A DNA stretch of 50,440 nt from Chthoniobacteraceae bacterium (GCA_947471505.1 CANIWM010000044.1:1-50440), one strand, 5' to 3'. Shown: positions 27,202 to 37,069, counted from the first letter of the stretch. The notes: generated by a model not told the origin, from the letters alone. Numbers and translations: made by a program.

Positions 27202-28296
27202 ATGAACGAAACCAACGAATCTGCCACAAGTCTCCGCTGCTGGGTGGAAGTGGATACCAGCGCCATCCGTCACAACGCGACCTACCTCCGTTCGCGCACT
27301 TCTGCTGGGCTCATGGCCGTGGTGAAAGCAAACGCCTACGGCCACGGCACCGCCCATGTCGTCGCCGCGCTGGCGGGCATGGTGGAGATGTTTGGCGTGG
27401 CCAATTTACGCGAAGCACGGGAGGTCCGCGCCATCTGCAAACAGACGCCCATCTTCATCCTCGGCACCGCTCTCCCCTGCGAGCGCGGGGCGATCCTCCG
27501 CGAAGGCCACATCCCCGTCGTCTCCAGCGTGGATGAGGCCGCCGCGTTCGCCGTGTGGGGGAAAGTGCGCGTCCATCTTGCCATTGATACCGGCATGGGT
27601 CGCATGGGCATCTGGCAGGACGACGCCCTCGAAACCGCCCGCCAAATCCTCCGCCTGCCCGGCGTGGAACTCGCCGGAATCTGCTCCCACCTTCCCAGCG
27701 CGGATTGCGACGCCGAGTTCACCCGCGCGCAACTCGCCACCTTCCACTCCATCGCCGCGCAGGTCGCCGCCATCGCCCCCGGCCCGCTTTTGATCCACGT
27801 CGAAAACAGCGCCGCCACGCTGGCGTTCCCCGAGCACGCTGCCGGCATGGTCCGCTGCGGCCTCCCGCTCTACGGCGTCTCGCCCATCCCGGAATTTCAG
27901 CACCACTTTCGCCCCGCGATGACTTGGAAAACCCACGTCCTCCTCGTCCGCGACATGCAGCCCGGCAGAGGCATCAGCTACGGGCGTACCTACATCACCG
28001 ACCGCCCCACGCGCATCGCCACGCTCGCCGTGGGCTATGCCGACGGCTACCCGCGCCAGCTCTCCGGCAACGCTGCCCACGTCATCATCCGTGGCATCCG
28101 CTGCCCCGTCCTCGGTCGCGTGACGATGGATCAAATCATGGTGGACGCCACCGCCGCCGCAGGAGTCATCCCCGGCGATGAAGCCGTCCTCTTAGGCCGC
28201 GACATCCCCGCCACCGAGCTTGCGGAAAAAGCAGCCACCATCCCGTGGGACATCCTCACCGGCATCGGCCAGCGCGTCGCCCGCATCGCTGTCTGA
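27202..28296 (+). CDS. alr: Alanine racemase
   Basis: A 364-residue PLP enzyme that supplies D-alanine for peptidoglycan. The start is ATG 27202 (MNETNESATSLRCWVEVDTSA); the frame stays open for 800 bases upstream, but that is the shadow of the proline-rich gene. The PLP lysine is Lys42 in AVVKANAYGHG and the catalytic tyrosine is Tyr260 in GRGISYGRTY. Other signatures are HLAIDTGMGRMGI, ICSHLPSAD and LGRVTMDQIMVD. Length and motifs are complete. The product is cytoplasmic and probably essential unless a second racemase exists. Confidence 0.95.
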   Translation: MNETNESATSLRCWVEVDTSAIRHNATYLRSRTSAGLMAVVKANAYGHGTAHVVAALAGMVEMFGVANLREAREVRAICKQTPIFILGTALPCERGAILREGHIPVVSSVDEAAAFAVWGKVRVHLAIDTGMGRMGIWQDDALETARQILRLPGVELAGICSHLPSADCDAEFTRAQLATFHSIAAQVAAIAPGPLLIHVENSAATLAFPEHAAGMVRCGLPLYGVSPIPEFQHHFRPAMTWKTHVLLVRDMQPGRGISYGRTYITDRPTRIATLAVGYADGYPRQLSGNAAHVIIRGIRCPVLGRVTMDQIMVDATAAAGVIPGDEAVLLGRDIPATELAEKAATIPWDILTGIGQRVARIAV

Positions 28297-28354
28297 ACCA
28301 TCAACGGTCAAAATCTGTTTGCGCGACCCACCGCTCCACGCTTTCCTGCGTCTC

Positions 28355-29076
28355 ATGAAGCCGTCGAAGGAGGAACTCACTCATTGGACACTACCGGAAA
28401 CCATCATCAAACATTTTGCTGGCGTCCGTGGCCGTGTGCGGGCTGCTGTGGAGGCATCACCCCGCTCGGTTTCCTTGTCGGATGCCTTGGAGCAGGCACG
28501 ACGATTCAGGACGGCATCCCCGAAGAAGTAGCTGCTTCACAAAAAGCGGCTCTGCTCGATTGGGTCGCAAAGTGCCCGCATACCCAAGAGCACACCGTGG
28601 CTCTCCCCAAATTGGACGAAGGTTCTGAGCATATCGTCTATGTCGATGCACCCGTGGGCCGCGTGATGAAAGTCACCCGCCCTATGACATTCGGCGAGTC
28701 CTACTACCTCGAAAACAGCGTCGTCTGTCAGCGCAACTGTTCTCCGATGGACTACCTCCAACGCCTTCAGCATTGGGATTTCCTCTTCACCTCCGCCCCG
28801 GTTCCGTTAGGCGTGACGAGCCACGGGCAAATCGTATCCGAACAAGCCTACATCACCGGCAACAAGCCGCGGCAAGATGCAGTGGATGAATTTCTCACAG
28901 AGTCCGGTCTGCGTGCGGTCAAAAAGAACTGTTGGCTGTGGAGCGGCGTCTTCGATGGTTTGGAAATATGGGTCGGCGATGCCCGCGACGATAATTTCGT
29001 AGAAACGCCAAACGGCATCGTCCCCATTGATGTGCGCGTCTGGTCGTTTCTCCACATTGGCCATCCCTACGCGTGA
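28355..29076 (+). pseudogene. Kinase-like protein gene with a one-base frameshift
   Basis: The first frame from ATG 28355 reads MKPSKEELTHWTLPETIIKH to ALEQARRFRTASPKK and stops at 28531. A second frame carries the rest, from about DGIPEEVAASQKAALLDW (28510 onward) to the stop at 29076. Adding one G in the run at 28509-28510 would join them as ARRFR-DGIPEEV in a single 240-residue protein. The C-terminal part resembles the phage-associated putative polyvalent protein kinase domain: EHIVYVDAPVGRVMKVTR, DYLQRLQHWDFLF, and D-A-R-D-D-N-F with I-V-P-I-D-V in place of the metal-binding loops. It may be a sequencing error or a recent inactivation. Alternatively the 5' ORF could be a separate 58-residue gene, but the second frame then has no good start codon. 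Confidence 0.65.
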
Positions 29077-29109
29077 CACCCACGCCAGAGCCGTTATTAA
29101 AGAGCCCGT

Positions 29110-30006
29110 ATGTCCTGTAAAACTATAGACCCTGCACTGCACCAGTCGCGCAAGCCCGACTGGATCAAGGTTCGGCTGCCGTCGAATCCCGTCTATTTTT
29201 CCACCAAGACGCTCATCACGGACCTCAAACTGAATACCGTCTGCGAGAGCGCACAGTGCCCGAACCGCTGGGAGTGCTGGAGCAGCGGCACGGCCACTTT
29301 CATGATCGCTGGGGACCGCTGCACCCGCGCGTGCGGCTTTTGCGCGGTGACTACGGCGAAGCCTTTCGCCCTCGAAGGCGATGAGCCCGAGCGCGTCGCC
29401 GAGGCCATCCGCCGCCTGAAGCTCAAGCACGTCGTCATCACCGCCGTCGCCCGCGACGACCTCAAGGACGGCGGCGCGGCTCACTTCGCCCGCACCATTA
29501 CCGCCGTCCGCGCCGTGCAGCCGGAACTCGTCATCGAAGTCCTCACGCCCGATTTTCATGCCAAAGACGAATGCCTCCAGCTCGTCGCCGACGCCGAGCC
29601 AGACATCTTTAACCACAACCTCGAAACCGTCGAACGCCTCACCTCCGCCGTCCGCTCCCGCGCCAAATACCGCACCTCCCTCGCCGTCCTCCGGCGCATG
29701 AAAGAACTCGCGCCGCACATCAACACCAAGAGCGGCCTCATGCTCGGCCTCGGCGAACAGGAAGACGAACTCCTCACCGCGATGGACGACCTCCGCGCCT
29801 CAAATGTCGAAGTCCTCACCCTCGGCCAATACTTGCGCCCCTCGCCGCAGCACCTCCCCGTCATCGCCTACATCCACCCCGACAAATTCGAGGAATATAA
29901 ACGCATCGGCTACGAAAAAGGCTTCACCTACGTCGCCAGCGGACCCCTCGTCCGCAGCTCCTACCACGCCGCCGATTACAAGCCGACGCGGGCGGTGAAA
30001 GCGTAG
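29110..30006 (+). CDS. lipA: Lipoyl synthase
   Basis: A 298-residue radical SAM enzyme that inserts two sulphur atoms into octanoyl groups on lipoyl domains of the pyruvate, 2-oxoglutarate and glycine-cleavage complexes. The auxiliary cluster motif C-x4-C-x5-C is at Cys45, 50 and 56 (CESAQCPNRWEC), the radical SAM motif at Cys71, 75 and 78 (CTRACGFC). The C-terminal R-S-S-Y (LVRSSYHAADY) supplies the conserved serine ligand. TPDFHAKDECL, NHNLETVERL and TLGQYLRPSPQHLPV are further signatures. No lipB lies next to it in this window. Confidence 0.96.
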   Translation: MSCKTIDPALHQSRKPDWIKVRLPSNPVYFSTKTLITDLKLNTVCESAQCPNRWECWSSGTATFMIAGDRCTRACGFCAVTTAKPFALEGDEPERVAEAIRRLKLKHVVITAVARDDLKDGGAAHFARTITAVRAVQPELVIEVLTPDFHAKDECLQLVADAEPDIFNHNLETVERLTSAVRSRAKYRTSLAVLRRMKELAPHINTKSGLMLGLGEQEDELLTAMDDLRASNVEVLTLGQYLRPSPQHLPVIAYIHPDKFEEYKRIGYEKGFTYVASGPLVRSSYHAADYKPTRAVKA

Positions 30007-30071
30007 TATTTCACCATGCCGGTGCGAAACATCTTGGTTTCGGCGGGCAAAGCGTGTGTGTTGCTCGCCTT

Positions 30072-30182
30072 ATGGGACACTGCAAAGGCAAAAACAACGT
30101 CAAGAAAACCGCCGCACGCCGCAAAAAGGCAGAGCGCCTCGCGCTCGAGAAGATCAAGGTGACTGCGGTCGCCGCGAAGTAA
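30072..30182 (+). CDS. Small basic protein
   Basis: A 36-residue open frame, ATG 30072 to TAA 30182, reading MGHCKGKNNVKKTAARRKKA and then ERLALEKIKVTAVAAK. It is very rich in Lys, Arg and Ala and would be helical, like small nucleic-acid or ribosome binding proteins. It is 65 bases downstream of lipA. No good Shine-Dalgarno is seen. The composition and uninterrupted frame are unlike the flanking DNA, but so short an ORF cannot be proven from one sequence. Confidence 0.5.
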   Translation: MGHCKGKNNVKKTAARRKKAERLALEKIKVTAVAAK

Positions 30183-30301
30183 CACGGCGAGAAGCTGTGC
30201 CTTTTGGAGTCCCCTTTTTCTGAGCTTACACGCTTTAGGCTCCCTTGTGCCCGCGCCGCTGATGCAGTTTTAATCGCTACGATTGATTAGCACAAACGGC
30301 C

Positions 30302-31231
30302 TCAGCGCTTCGCCGGCGTGCTCGGGAGCGTGGAAACGCCGAAAGTGAACGGCTTGGCCGGTTGCTTGCCGAGCAGTTGAAGGTCGAACCACTCCGCCAT
30401 CCGCGCGTTGTCCTCGCCCATCTCCTGCCAGCCGCCGTGCCCTGCGCCGTCGCGAATCAGCACCTCGCAGACAGCGCCCACCTCGCCCGTGCGCTTGATG
30501 AACCGCATCGATTGCGTGTGCGAAACTTGCGGGTCCGCGTTGCCGTGCACGATGTAAACCGGCGGCTGTCCTTTGTGCACCCAGTAGAGCGGCGACACCT
30601 CGCGGCCCAGCGCCTCGCGGCCTTCCGGCGTCGTCGATTTCGGGCCGAACGCACCCGCGTAAGCCGCGAGCTTGCCGATGCCCACCGCATTATCACCATC
30701 CTCGAACCAGTTCAAATAATCCGTCGGCGGATAAAAGCACGCCACCGCCTGCACCGCGCTGCTTTCGCGGTCCACCGGGTCCGCCGCCTTCGGGTTCCCA
30801 TCGCCGCCGCGCGTCGCCAGCATCAGGCTCAGATGCCCGCCCGCGCTGCCACCCGTCACACCGAGCTTCATCGGGTCCACCCCATACTTCGCCGCATTCG
30901 CACGGATGAACCGCACCGCGCGATTCAGGTCCGACACAATCTCCTCCACCTGAAACCGCGGCTGCGACCCATGCACGACGACAAACGTCGTATAGCCCGA
31001 CTTCGTCCACCCGCCGTCGCTGATTCCATTGTGGTTCGACTTCCATCCCCCGCTGATAATCTTGATGACCCCCGCCCCATTCGGCTTCGCCGGCTTGAAC
31101 ACATCCATCGTCAGCGCCACGCCGTCGTGTTTCGTGTAGATGACGTCCTGAATCCGCTCCACGTCCTCCGCATGAACGTGGGCGAGGGATAAAGCGACGA
31201 GGCTGATGAGTGTGAGGATGTGTGTTTTCAT
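30302..31231 (-). CDS. Secreted alpha/beta-hydrolase (esterase)
   Basis: A 309-residue protein with a signal peptide (MKTHILTLISLVALSLAHVHAE). The alpha/beta-hydrolase fold shows the nucleophile elbow GVTGGSAGGHLS, the acid in YIVHGNADPQVSHTQS and the catalytic His in GAGHGGW. GGWKSNHNG is in the place of the oxyanion loop. It belongs with BD-FAE or carboxylesterase-like secreted enzymes, common in Verrucomicrobiota near polysaccharide-degradation genes, where some remove acetyl or feruloyl groups. Substrate not determined. It stands alone, divergent from the giant lamin-tail gene. Confidence 0.85.
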   Translation of the reverse strand: MKTHILTLISLVALSLAHVHAEDVERIQDVIYTKHDGVALTMDVFKPAKPNGAGVIKIISGGWKSNHNGISDGGWTKSGYTTFVVVHGSQPRFQVEEIVSDLNRAVRFIRANAAKYGVDPMKLGVTGGSAGGHLSLMLATRGGDGNPKAADPVDRESSAVQAVACFYPPTDYLNWFEDGDNAVGIGKLAAYAGAFGPKSTTPEGREALGREVSPLYWVHKGQPPVYIVHGNADPQVSHTQSMRFIKRTGEVGAVCEVLIRDGAGHGGWQEMGEDNARMAEWFDLQLLGKQPAKPFTFGVSTLPSTPAKR

Positions 31232-31333
31232 GGTGGACTGTTACTACCGGCGGAAGGCTTTCTCCTTTGCGCGGAAGGCGACGGAATAAAAAAACTGCAA
31301 CATCGTCCCTGCTGGCCCTCTTCGTTGGGTCCG

Positions 31334-31376
31334 CTTTCAGTCTCGAGTGCGGCGCGTTTTCCCCTTGCGCCGAAAG
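31334..31376. repeat. Short inverted repeat with GAGTGCGGCG core
   Basis: CTTTC (31334-31338) pairs with GAAAG (31372-31376) and CGGCGC (31350-31355) with GCGCCG (31367-31372). The core GAGTGCGGCG (31345-31354) recurs at 36976-36985 on the other side of the giant gene. Function unknown. Confidence 0.4.
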
Positions 31377-31434
31377 AACCGGCGTTTGAGTCCTTGTGGA
31401 GATTGAAACTGGAAGTATATTTTTATCGCCTTCT

Positions 31435-34400
31435 ATGTCCATGAACCGACTCGCCGCAGCCGTAATCTTCTCCTCATCCGCCTTAGTTTTGCCCGATCTA
31501 TTTGCCGAACAAGTCGTCGTCTCTGAAATCATGTACAATCCCCCCGGCGCGCTGCCGGAGTTTATCGAGCTCTCGAACATCACGGCCACGCCGCTCGACA
31601 TGGCGCTTTGGCGCTTTAGCGATGGTGTGGATTTTACGTTTCCGAATTTCAGCGCAGGGGCATCTTCCGCGCATTTGCTGCTGCCAAACGAGAAGATCCT
31701 AATTTCGTCTGCGACCGATGCGGCGACGCGGGCGGCATATCCGGGAATTCCGGGCGGGGTGAGGATTTTCGGGCCTTGGGGCGCGACGAAGGCGCTGGGG
31801 AACAACGGCGACCGAATCACCGTGAAGGACAAAAACGGCGTAGTGGTTTGCACAGTGAATTACAGCGATGGCGGGAAGTGGGCGGTGTCGCCGGATGGTG
31901 CGGGGCATTCGCTGGTGCTGGCCGATTCAGACCAGGCAATCGACGACTGGCGTGTCTGGCGCGCGAGCACGAACCGGCTCGGCTCGCCCGGCGTGGCCGA
32001 CCCAGCGGCTCCAGCGGCAGGGTTGGCGATCAATGAGGTGCATTTCAGCACGGTGACAGGCCGCGTGGATTGGGTGGAACTGCGGAACAATTCGGCGACG
32101 ACAACGATTTCGGCGACGACAACGATTTCGGCGGCGACGATGATTCTCTCGGCGGCGACGGATTTATCGAACCCCGTCGCGCTTTCGGGAAATGTGACAC
32201 CCGGCGCGGTGGTGTCGTTCAACGTGGATTTTGCGCCGGACAACGGGGGCAATGTTCGGCTGCATCTCGCCGATGCGACGAACAATGTGCTCGATGCGGT
32301 GAAGCTCACCCGGGTGGCCGGGCGGCCGTCGCAGCAGGTCTTCCCGGCAGGCGGGCGGCAGTGGTTCACAGATACGGCGGACACGCGCGATGCGCAGAAC
32401 AATCCGGCCCGGAACGTGGATATCGTCATCAACGAAATCATGGCAGACCCGCCGAGCGGACAACGCGACGGGGAGTTCATCGAGCTCTTCAACAAAGGCG
32501 CGGCGGCGGTGAACGTGGGCGGCTGGCGGCTCGATGATGACGTGGATCTCACCATCCCAGCGAACACGATGATCGCGCCGGGCGGCTATCTCGTGCTCGC
32601 TGCAAACGCGACATTTTTGAATGCGAACTACGGCGGACTGTCGGCGTTGGGAAACTGGAACGGTTCCCTTTCCAACGGCGGGAGCCGTGTGCAGCTCAAG
32701 GATGGATTCGGAAATCTGGTGGATGAAGTGGACTACCGCTTCGGCGGCGAATGGCCGGAGCTTGCGGCGGGAAGCGGCAGTTCGCTGGAGCTGGTGAATC
32801 CCGAGGCGGACAATGCGGTCGGCTCGTCGTGGCGCGATAGCAATGAGAGCGCAAAGAGCACATTCAGTTCGTTCACGATCAACGGCGGGAATTACAAGCG
32901 CATCGCGCATGGGGGCGTGACGGACGACGAAATCCTGATGTGGCTTGTCGGCGACGGACACATTGTTATGCGAAACGCAGAGGTGCGCCCAACAGCAGGC
33001 GGCGCGAATCTTTTGGTGAATACAAACGTGACCACCGCGACCCGAAACAATATCGACGGCTGGCTCGGACGAGGCAACCACTGGCCGACTTACCACGACG
33101 CGGAGGGAGTCCACATTTTGTCGGAAGGCGGCGGCGACAATAAAGTAAACCAGGTGGAAAAGGACGCCACCGGCATGGTGGCGAATACCGACTACACGCT
33201 GACGTTTGAAGCGCGTTGGGTGTCTGGAAAGCCGCGCATCGTCGCGCAGAGCTGGGATATGTCGTGGGGCGGTGTGGCGTTGGTCCCGGTGCCTGCAAAT
33301 CTTGGCACACCGGGCGCGCAAAACTCGCGCTATGTCGCCGCAGCGCCGCCGGAACTAACCGGCCTGAATCACAGCCCCGCGACGCCGACAACGGGATCGA
33401 CTGTAACGGTGACGGCGAAGGTTTCATCATCGTCTCCGATTGCGAGTGTGCAGCTTTTCCACCGGCTCGATAACATCAACTACACGGGCGCTTACACCGC
33501 GACCGCGATGGCCGACAACGGCAGCGGCGGCGACGCGCTGGCGGGCGATGGCATTTACTCCGTGCAGGTTCCGCTCGCATCATTCGGCTACAATACAGCG
33601 GGCGCGATTGTGGAGTTTTACGTCCGCGCGACTGCGGCAAACGGACAGACTGTGGACTTGCCGCGAGGCTCTACGAGCGGTGACCCGTTCCCGACAGCAC
33701 AACGCAAAACCGGCCTGTGGATCGTGGATAACCAGACGACGAGCACCGAGCTACGGAGGCTTCGCGTGGTGATTCCTGCTTTCTGGCTCGAAGCGCTGAA
33801 CACGCCCGACGTGGCGGCGACACCCACCGGCAGCGGCATTCCCACGACCGGCGGCGGCTCGGCGATTTACGGCTACAAATTTCCGAAATTTAACAGCCAC
33901 TATTTCCCGTGCACGATCGTGATGAATGATAGTCAAGTTTACTACGGCGGCTCGGTCCACAAGACCGGCAGCCCGTTCACCCGCGCGGCGACTAACGTCC
34001 TCGACCGTGGCCGCGTTGCATTTCCCGGCGACCGTCCATATCGCGGACACGGGAAGATGTACTGGGACAATGACGCTGCTGGCGGCAGTATGCTGCACAA
34101 CCGCGTGAACCGCTATCTCCTGTATTTATGCGGAGTCCCGGCGAACGAAAATGAAGTGCTGAAAGTGACACGCAACAACGTCGCTTACGCCGTCCGCGAA
34201 ACGAACGAGGTTTTCGACAAGGACATGCTCAACCGTATTTGGGACAACGGAAGCGCGGGTTACTTTTACGAGAACGATGATGCCCACGTCATAAGCGACG
34301 ATGGAAATGTGCGTCTGAACAGCATCGAGACCTGCTGGGACTACAATCCGGCAAGCCGTCCCGGCCCGGTGAATCCCGTGAGCTACCACAACAACTTCGT

Positions 34401-36960
34401 GCCCGGCTCGCGTGAGGTGGAATACGACTTCTCGCCGGTCTTCGAGTGGACCAATCAAATCGAAAACAACAGCGCGACACTCACCGTTGAGCAAATGGAG
34501 CGGATGGCCGACACTAAGGCGATGGCGGCATACGCTGCCGTCCGCGGATTCACCGCCGACTGGGACAGCATCACTCAGTCCCGCGCGAAGAACGGCTATT
34601 TTTACAACCGACCCGAAGACCACAAGTGGCTGTTGATTCACTGGGACAGCGACAACTCATTCCAGGCAAATCACATCAACGACGCGTTCATCGGCGCGGA
34701 GATCAACCTTCCGAATTACTACAACCGTTCGTCGGTCCGTCGGCAGGTCTATTACTACATGACGAAAATCATGGGCGACTACGCCTTGAATGGGCCACGG
34801 CTCGCCGCATGGCTGGCTGCGGAGGAAGCCTCATCGCCTTCTTTTACGGTGCCCGCGACCTATGCAACCTGGCCGACTACGAATGCGACATCAGGCACCG
34901 TGCAGACGCGTGTGGCGGTGATGCAGGCGTTCATCGGCGCAGCACTCACTGCACCATTTGCGCTGACCTCTCCGCCGACGACAACGACGAATACCGTGCT
35001 CACAATAAGCGGTACGGCCCCGGCGAATGTGTTCCGCATCGAATGCGTCGCCCATCCAGAAGCGACGTTTGCCTGGACGGGAACAAGTTCGTCAGACACC
35101 GCGCCGTGGTCCTTCACCGGCCTGCGCCTTCGCAACGGCGCAAATACGCTCACCTTCCGCGCGTTCGATGAAGACGGAGTGCAGATCGGTGCCGACCTCA
35201 CGCACAGCATGACGAAGACAAACAACGCTCCGCCTTACATGACGGCGACCGTAAGCCCCAGTTCGCAAAACGTGGCGCTCGGCGAGACAGTCGTCATAGA
35301 TGCATCGGGTAGTTTTGATCCGGATGGCACGGCGCTCACCTACACGTGGACGATTTCGCCGTCGGTCGGCTTTGCGACGGTTGCGTCCACTACGACGAGC
35401 AGGACGCTCCAGTTCACCACACCGGGCAGCTATTCGTTTTCGATTCGCGGCTCGGATGGAGCGGCAAACGTAACGATCATTCGAGACATCACAGCCTTCA
35501 GCAACTCGGATTTTACTTCGTTCGGTGGCGACTATCTCGACCCGACCTTTACGACAAACAACGTCGAACTGCTCGACAACCACTCACCGGATTCCTGGTT
35601 CTCGCTGAACGAGACCAGCGGCAGTATCGCGCTGAATTTAACCGACACCATCACGCGTCCGCTGACGAATCCAGCACCGACATTTCCCATCATCGCACGA
35701 CCTCTGCCCGCGACGACGAACTGGATTTTGCAGACCAGCATCACACCGGAAAACCGGGCATATGGCAGTTTTCTCAGCGGACTCTATCTGGAGACAGTCG
35801 AGAGCGGCGTGACGGTGCGCTACGCCTTCGGCTACGAAGGCGGGCTGAATTGGAAAGTATTCAAAGCGACCGGCACCGGAGCCTATACGCAAATCAGCTC
35901 TACCGTCAGCTTCCTGCCGCCCGACACCACGCTGCGCATCCGCAGGAGCGCGAATAATCTATTCTTCGAATACCGCCTCGTCGGAGTGCAGTGGGCAAGC
36001 GTCGGCACGGCATCAATGGCGGCGGGAAGCACCGCGACGCGCGGTGGCATCTTCAGCGCTACCGGGACTGTCGGGGCGGCACCGAGCGTGCCGGGCGTCG
36101 GCATTCGCACTGCGTTCGACTATCTGTTGTTCAGCGACCCCGGAAACACCGCTGACCTTTTCAACAGTCTGCGCATCACGGAAATCATGTATAATCCATC
36201 CGGCGCAGGCGGTGTGGAGTTTATCGAACTGAAGAACATCGGTGCGTCAGCGATTAGTTTGAACGGCGCGTATTTCGATCAAGGCGATCCGTTTTCGGAC
36301 GCTGCGGGCACCGGTCCTTTCACATTTGGAGCCATAACGCTTCAGCCCGGCCAATACTGTGTCGTGACGAACAACACGGCGGGATTCGTCGCGCAATACG
36401 GAAACGGCGCGCTGATCGCTGGGCAATACAGCGGCTCGCTGAACAACGACGGCGAACACATCGTCCTCCGCGATTCCGACGGAAATGCGGTGCATGATTT
36501 TAGTTACAGCGACATCGCCCCGTGGCCGACCGTCGCCGACGGCGGCGGACCGAGCATCGAAGCGCTCAGCGCCACTCTCGCCCTTTACGGAAACGGAACG
36601 AACTGGCGCGCGAGCCAGGAAACAGGCGGCTCCCCCGGCTACCTCGGCTTCGCCACAGACACGGACAGCGACGGTATTCCCGACGTCGTGGAATCGGCAT
36701 TCGGCAGCAACCCAAACAGCGCCACAAGCACCCCGCAACCGCCCACCGCAGCGCGCGACGCAGGCACCGGCGACGTCACCATCACATGGGCCTCGCTCAG
36801 CGGAAAACCGTACCTCGTCGAATACCGTGGCGACCTCATCGCCGGAACATGGCAAACGCTCGCAACGGTGAACGCAACTGGCGCGTCTTCAAGCTACACC
36901 GACACAACTGCCAACGCCACGACGCAGCGTTTCTACCGCATCAAAGCGCAGTTCCCATAG
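31435..36960 (+). CDS. Giant secreted lamin-tail / CotH-kinase / PKD protein
   Basis: From ATG 31435 (MSMNRLAAAVIFSSSALVLP, signal peptide) the protein has 1841 residues. Domains by nucleotide position: lamin-tail 1 near 31500-31900 (VVVSEIMYNPPG, EFIELSNI), lamin-tail 2 near 32020-32400, lamin-tail 3 near 32420-32860 (DIVINEIMADPPSG, GEFIELFNKG), a CotH kinase-like region about 33730-34700 (RLRVVIPAFWLEAL, YYGGSVHKTGSPF), a PKD/Ig-like domain at about 35230-35500 (VIDASGSFDPDG), a lectin-like beta-sandwich to 36150, lamin-tail 4 at 36170-36560 (LRITEIMYNPSGAGG), and a calcium-binding type loop DTDSDGIPDVVE near 36655. CotH domains phosphorylate secreted proteins in spore formers; here the role is unknown. 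It is probably exported and surface-attached. No PEP-CTERM tail is present. Confidence 0.85.
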   Translation: MSMNRLAAAVIFSSSALVLPDLFAEQVVVSEIMYNPPGALPEFIELSNITATPLDMALWRFSDGVDFTFPNFSAGASSAHLLLPNEKILISSATDAATRAAYPGIPGGVRIFGPWGATKALGNNGDRITVKDKNGVVVCTVNYSDGGKWAVSPDGAGHSLVLADSDQAIDDWRVWRASTNRLGSPGVADPAAPAAGLAINEVHFSTVTGRVDWVELRNNSATTTISATTTISAATMILSAATDLSNPVALSGNVTPGAVVSFNVDFAPDNGGNVRLHLADATNNVLDAVKLTRVAGRPSQQVFPAGGRQWFTDTADTRDAQNNPARNVDIVINEIMADPPSGQRDGEFIELFNKGAAAVNVGGWRLDDDVDLTIPANTMIAPGGYLVLAANATFLNANYGGLSALGNWNGSLSNGGSRVQLKDGFGNLVDEVDYRFGGEWPELAAGSGSSLELVNPEADNAVGSSWRDSNESAKSTFSSFTINGGNYKRIAHGGVTDDEILMWLVGDGHIVMRNAEVRPTAGGANLLVNTNVTTATRNNIDGWLGRGNHWPTYHDAEGVHILSEGGGDNKVNQVEKDATGMVANTDYTLTFEARWVSGKPRIVAQSWDMSWGGVALVPVPANLGTPGAQNSRYVAAAPPELTGLNHSPATPTTGSTVTVTAKVSSSSPIASVQLFHRLDNINYTGAYTATAMADNGSGGDALAGDGIYSVQVPLASFGYNTAGAIVEFYVRATAANGQTVDLPRGSTSGDPFPTAQRKTGLWIVDNQTTSTELRRLRVVIPAFWLEALNTPDVAATPTGSGIPTTGGGSAIYGYKFPKFNSHYFPCTIVMNDSQVYYGGSVHKTGSPFTRAATNVLDRGRVAFPGDRPYRGHGKMYWDNDAAGGSMLHNRVNRYLLYLCGVPANENEVLKVTRNNVAYAVRETNEVFDKDMLNRIWDNGSAGYFYENDDAHVISDDGNVRLNSIETCWDYNPASRPGPVNPVSYHNNFVPGSREVEYDFSPVFEWTNQIENNSATLTVEQMERMADTKAMAAYAAVRGFTADWDSITQSRAKNGYFYNRPEDHKWLLIHWDSDNSFQANHINDAFIGAEINLPNYYNRSSVRRQVYYYMTKIMGDYALNGPRLAAWLAAEEASSPSFTVPATYATWPTTNATSGTVQTRVAVMQAFIGAALTAPFALTSPPTTTTNTVLTISGTAPANVFRIECVAHPEATFAWTGTSSSDTAPWSFTGLRLRNGANTLTFRAFDEDGVQIGADLTHSMTKTNNAPPYMTATVSPSSQNVALGETVVIDASGSFDPDGTALTYTWTISPSVGFATVASTTTSRTLQFTTPGSYSFSIRGSDGAANVTIIRDITAFSNSDFTSFGGDYLDPTFTTNNVELLDNHSPDSWFSLNETSGSIALNLTDTITRPLTNPAPTFPIIARPLPATTNWILQTSITPENRAYGSFLSGLYLETVESGVTVRYAFGYEGGLNWKVFKATGTGAYTQISSTVSFLPPDTTLRIRRSANNLFFEYRLVGVQWASVGTASMAAGSTATRGGIFSATGTVGAAPSVPGVGIRTAFDYLLFSDPGNTADLFNSLRITEIMYNPSGAGGVEFIELKNIGASAISLNGAYFDQGDPFSDAAGTGPFTFGAITLQPGQYCVVTNNTAGFVAQYGNGALIAGQYSGSLNNDGEHIVLRDSDGNAVHDFSYSDIAPWPTVADGGGPSIEALSATLALYGNGTNWRASQETGGSPGYLGFATDTDSDGIPDVVESAFGSNPNSATSTPQPPTAARDAGTGDVTITWASLSGKPYLVEYRGDLIAGTWQTLATVNATGASSSYTDTTANATTQRFYRIKAQFP

Positions 36961-36967
36961 GCTGCTA

Positions 36968-37024
36968 GACTTTCGAGTGCGGCGGCGCGCCGAGATCGGA
37001 CTACGACAACAAACTGCCGCACTC
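36968..37024. repeat. Inverted repeat with GAGTGCGG arms
   Basis: GAGTGCGG (36976-36983) pairs with CCGCACTC (37017-37024), about 30 bases apart. The left arm extends into GAGTGCGGCGGCGCGCCG. This copies the core at 31345. It may act as a weak terminator for the giant gene, but has no T-run. Confidence 0.45.
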
Positions 37025-37069
37025 AAAACCCGAACGCCACATTTCGGCTGAAGCCTAGCAAGGCTGTCT

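Noticed and set aside
30693-31853. 386-codon minus-strand frame overlapping the esterase and lamin-tail gene
   Set aside because: It crosses two better supported genes and shows no recognisable motif.
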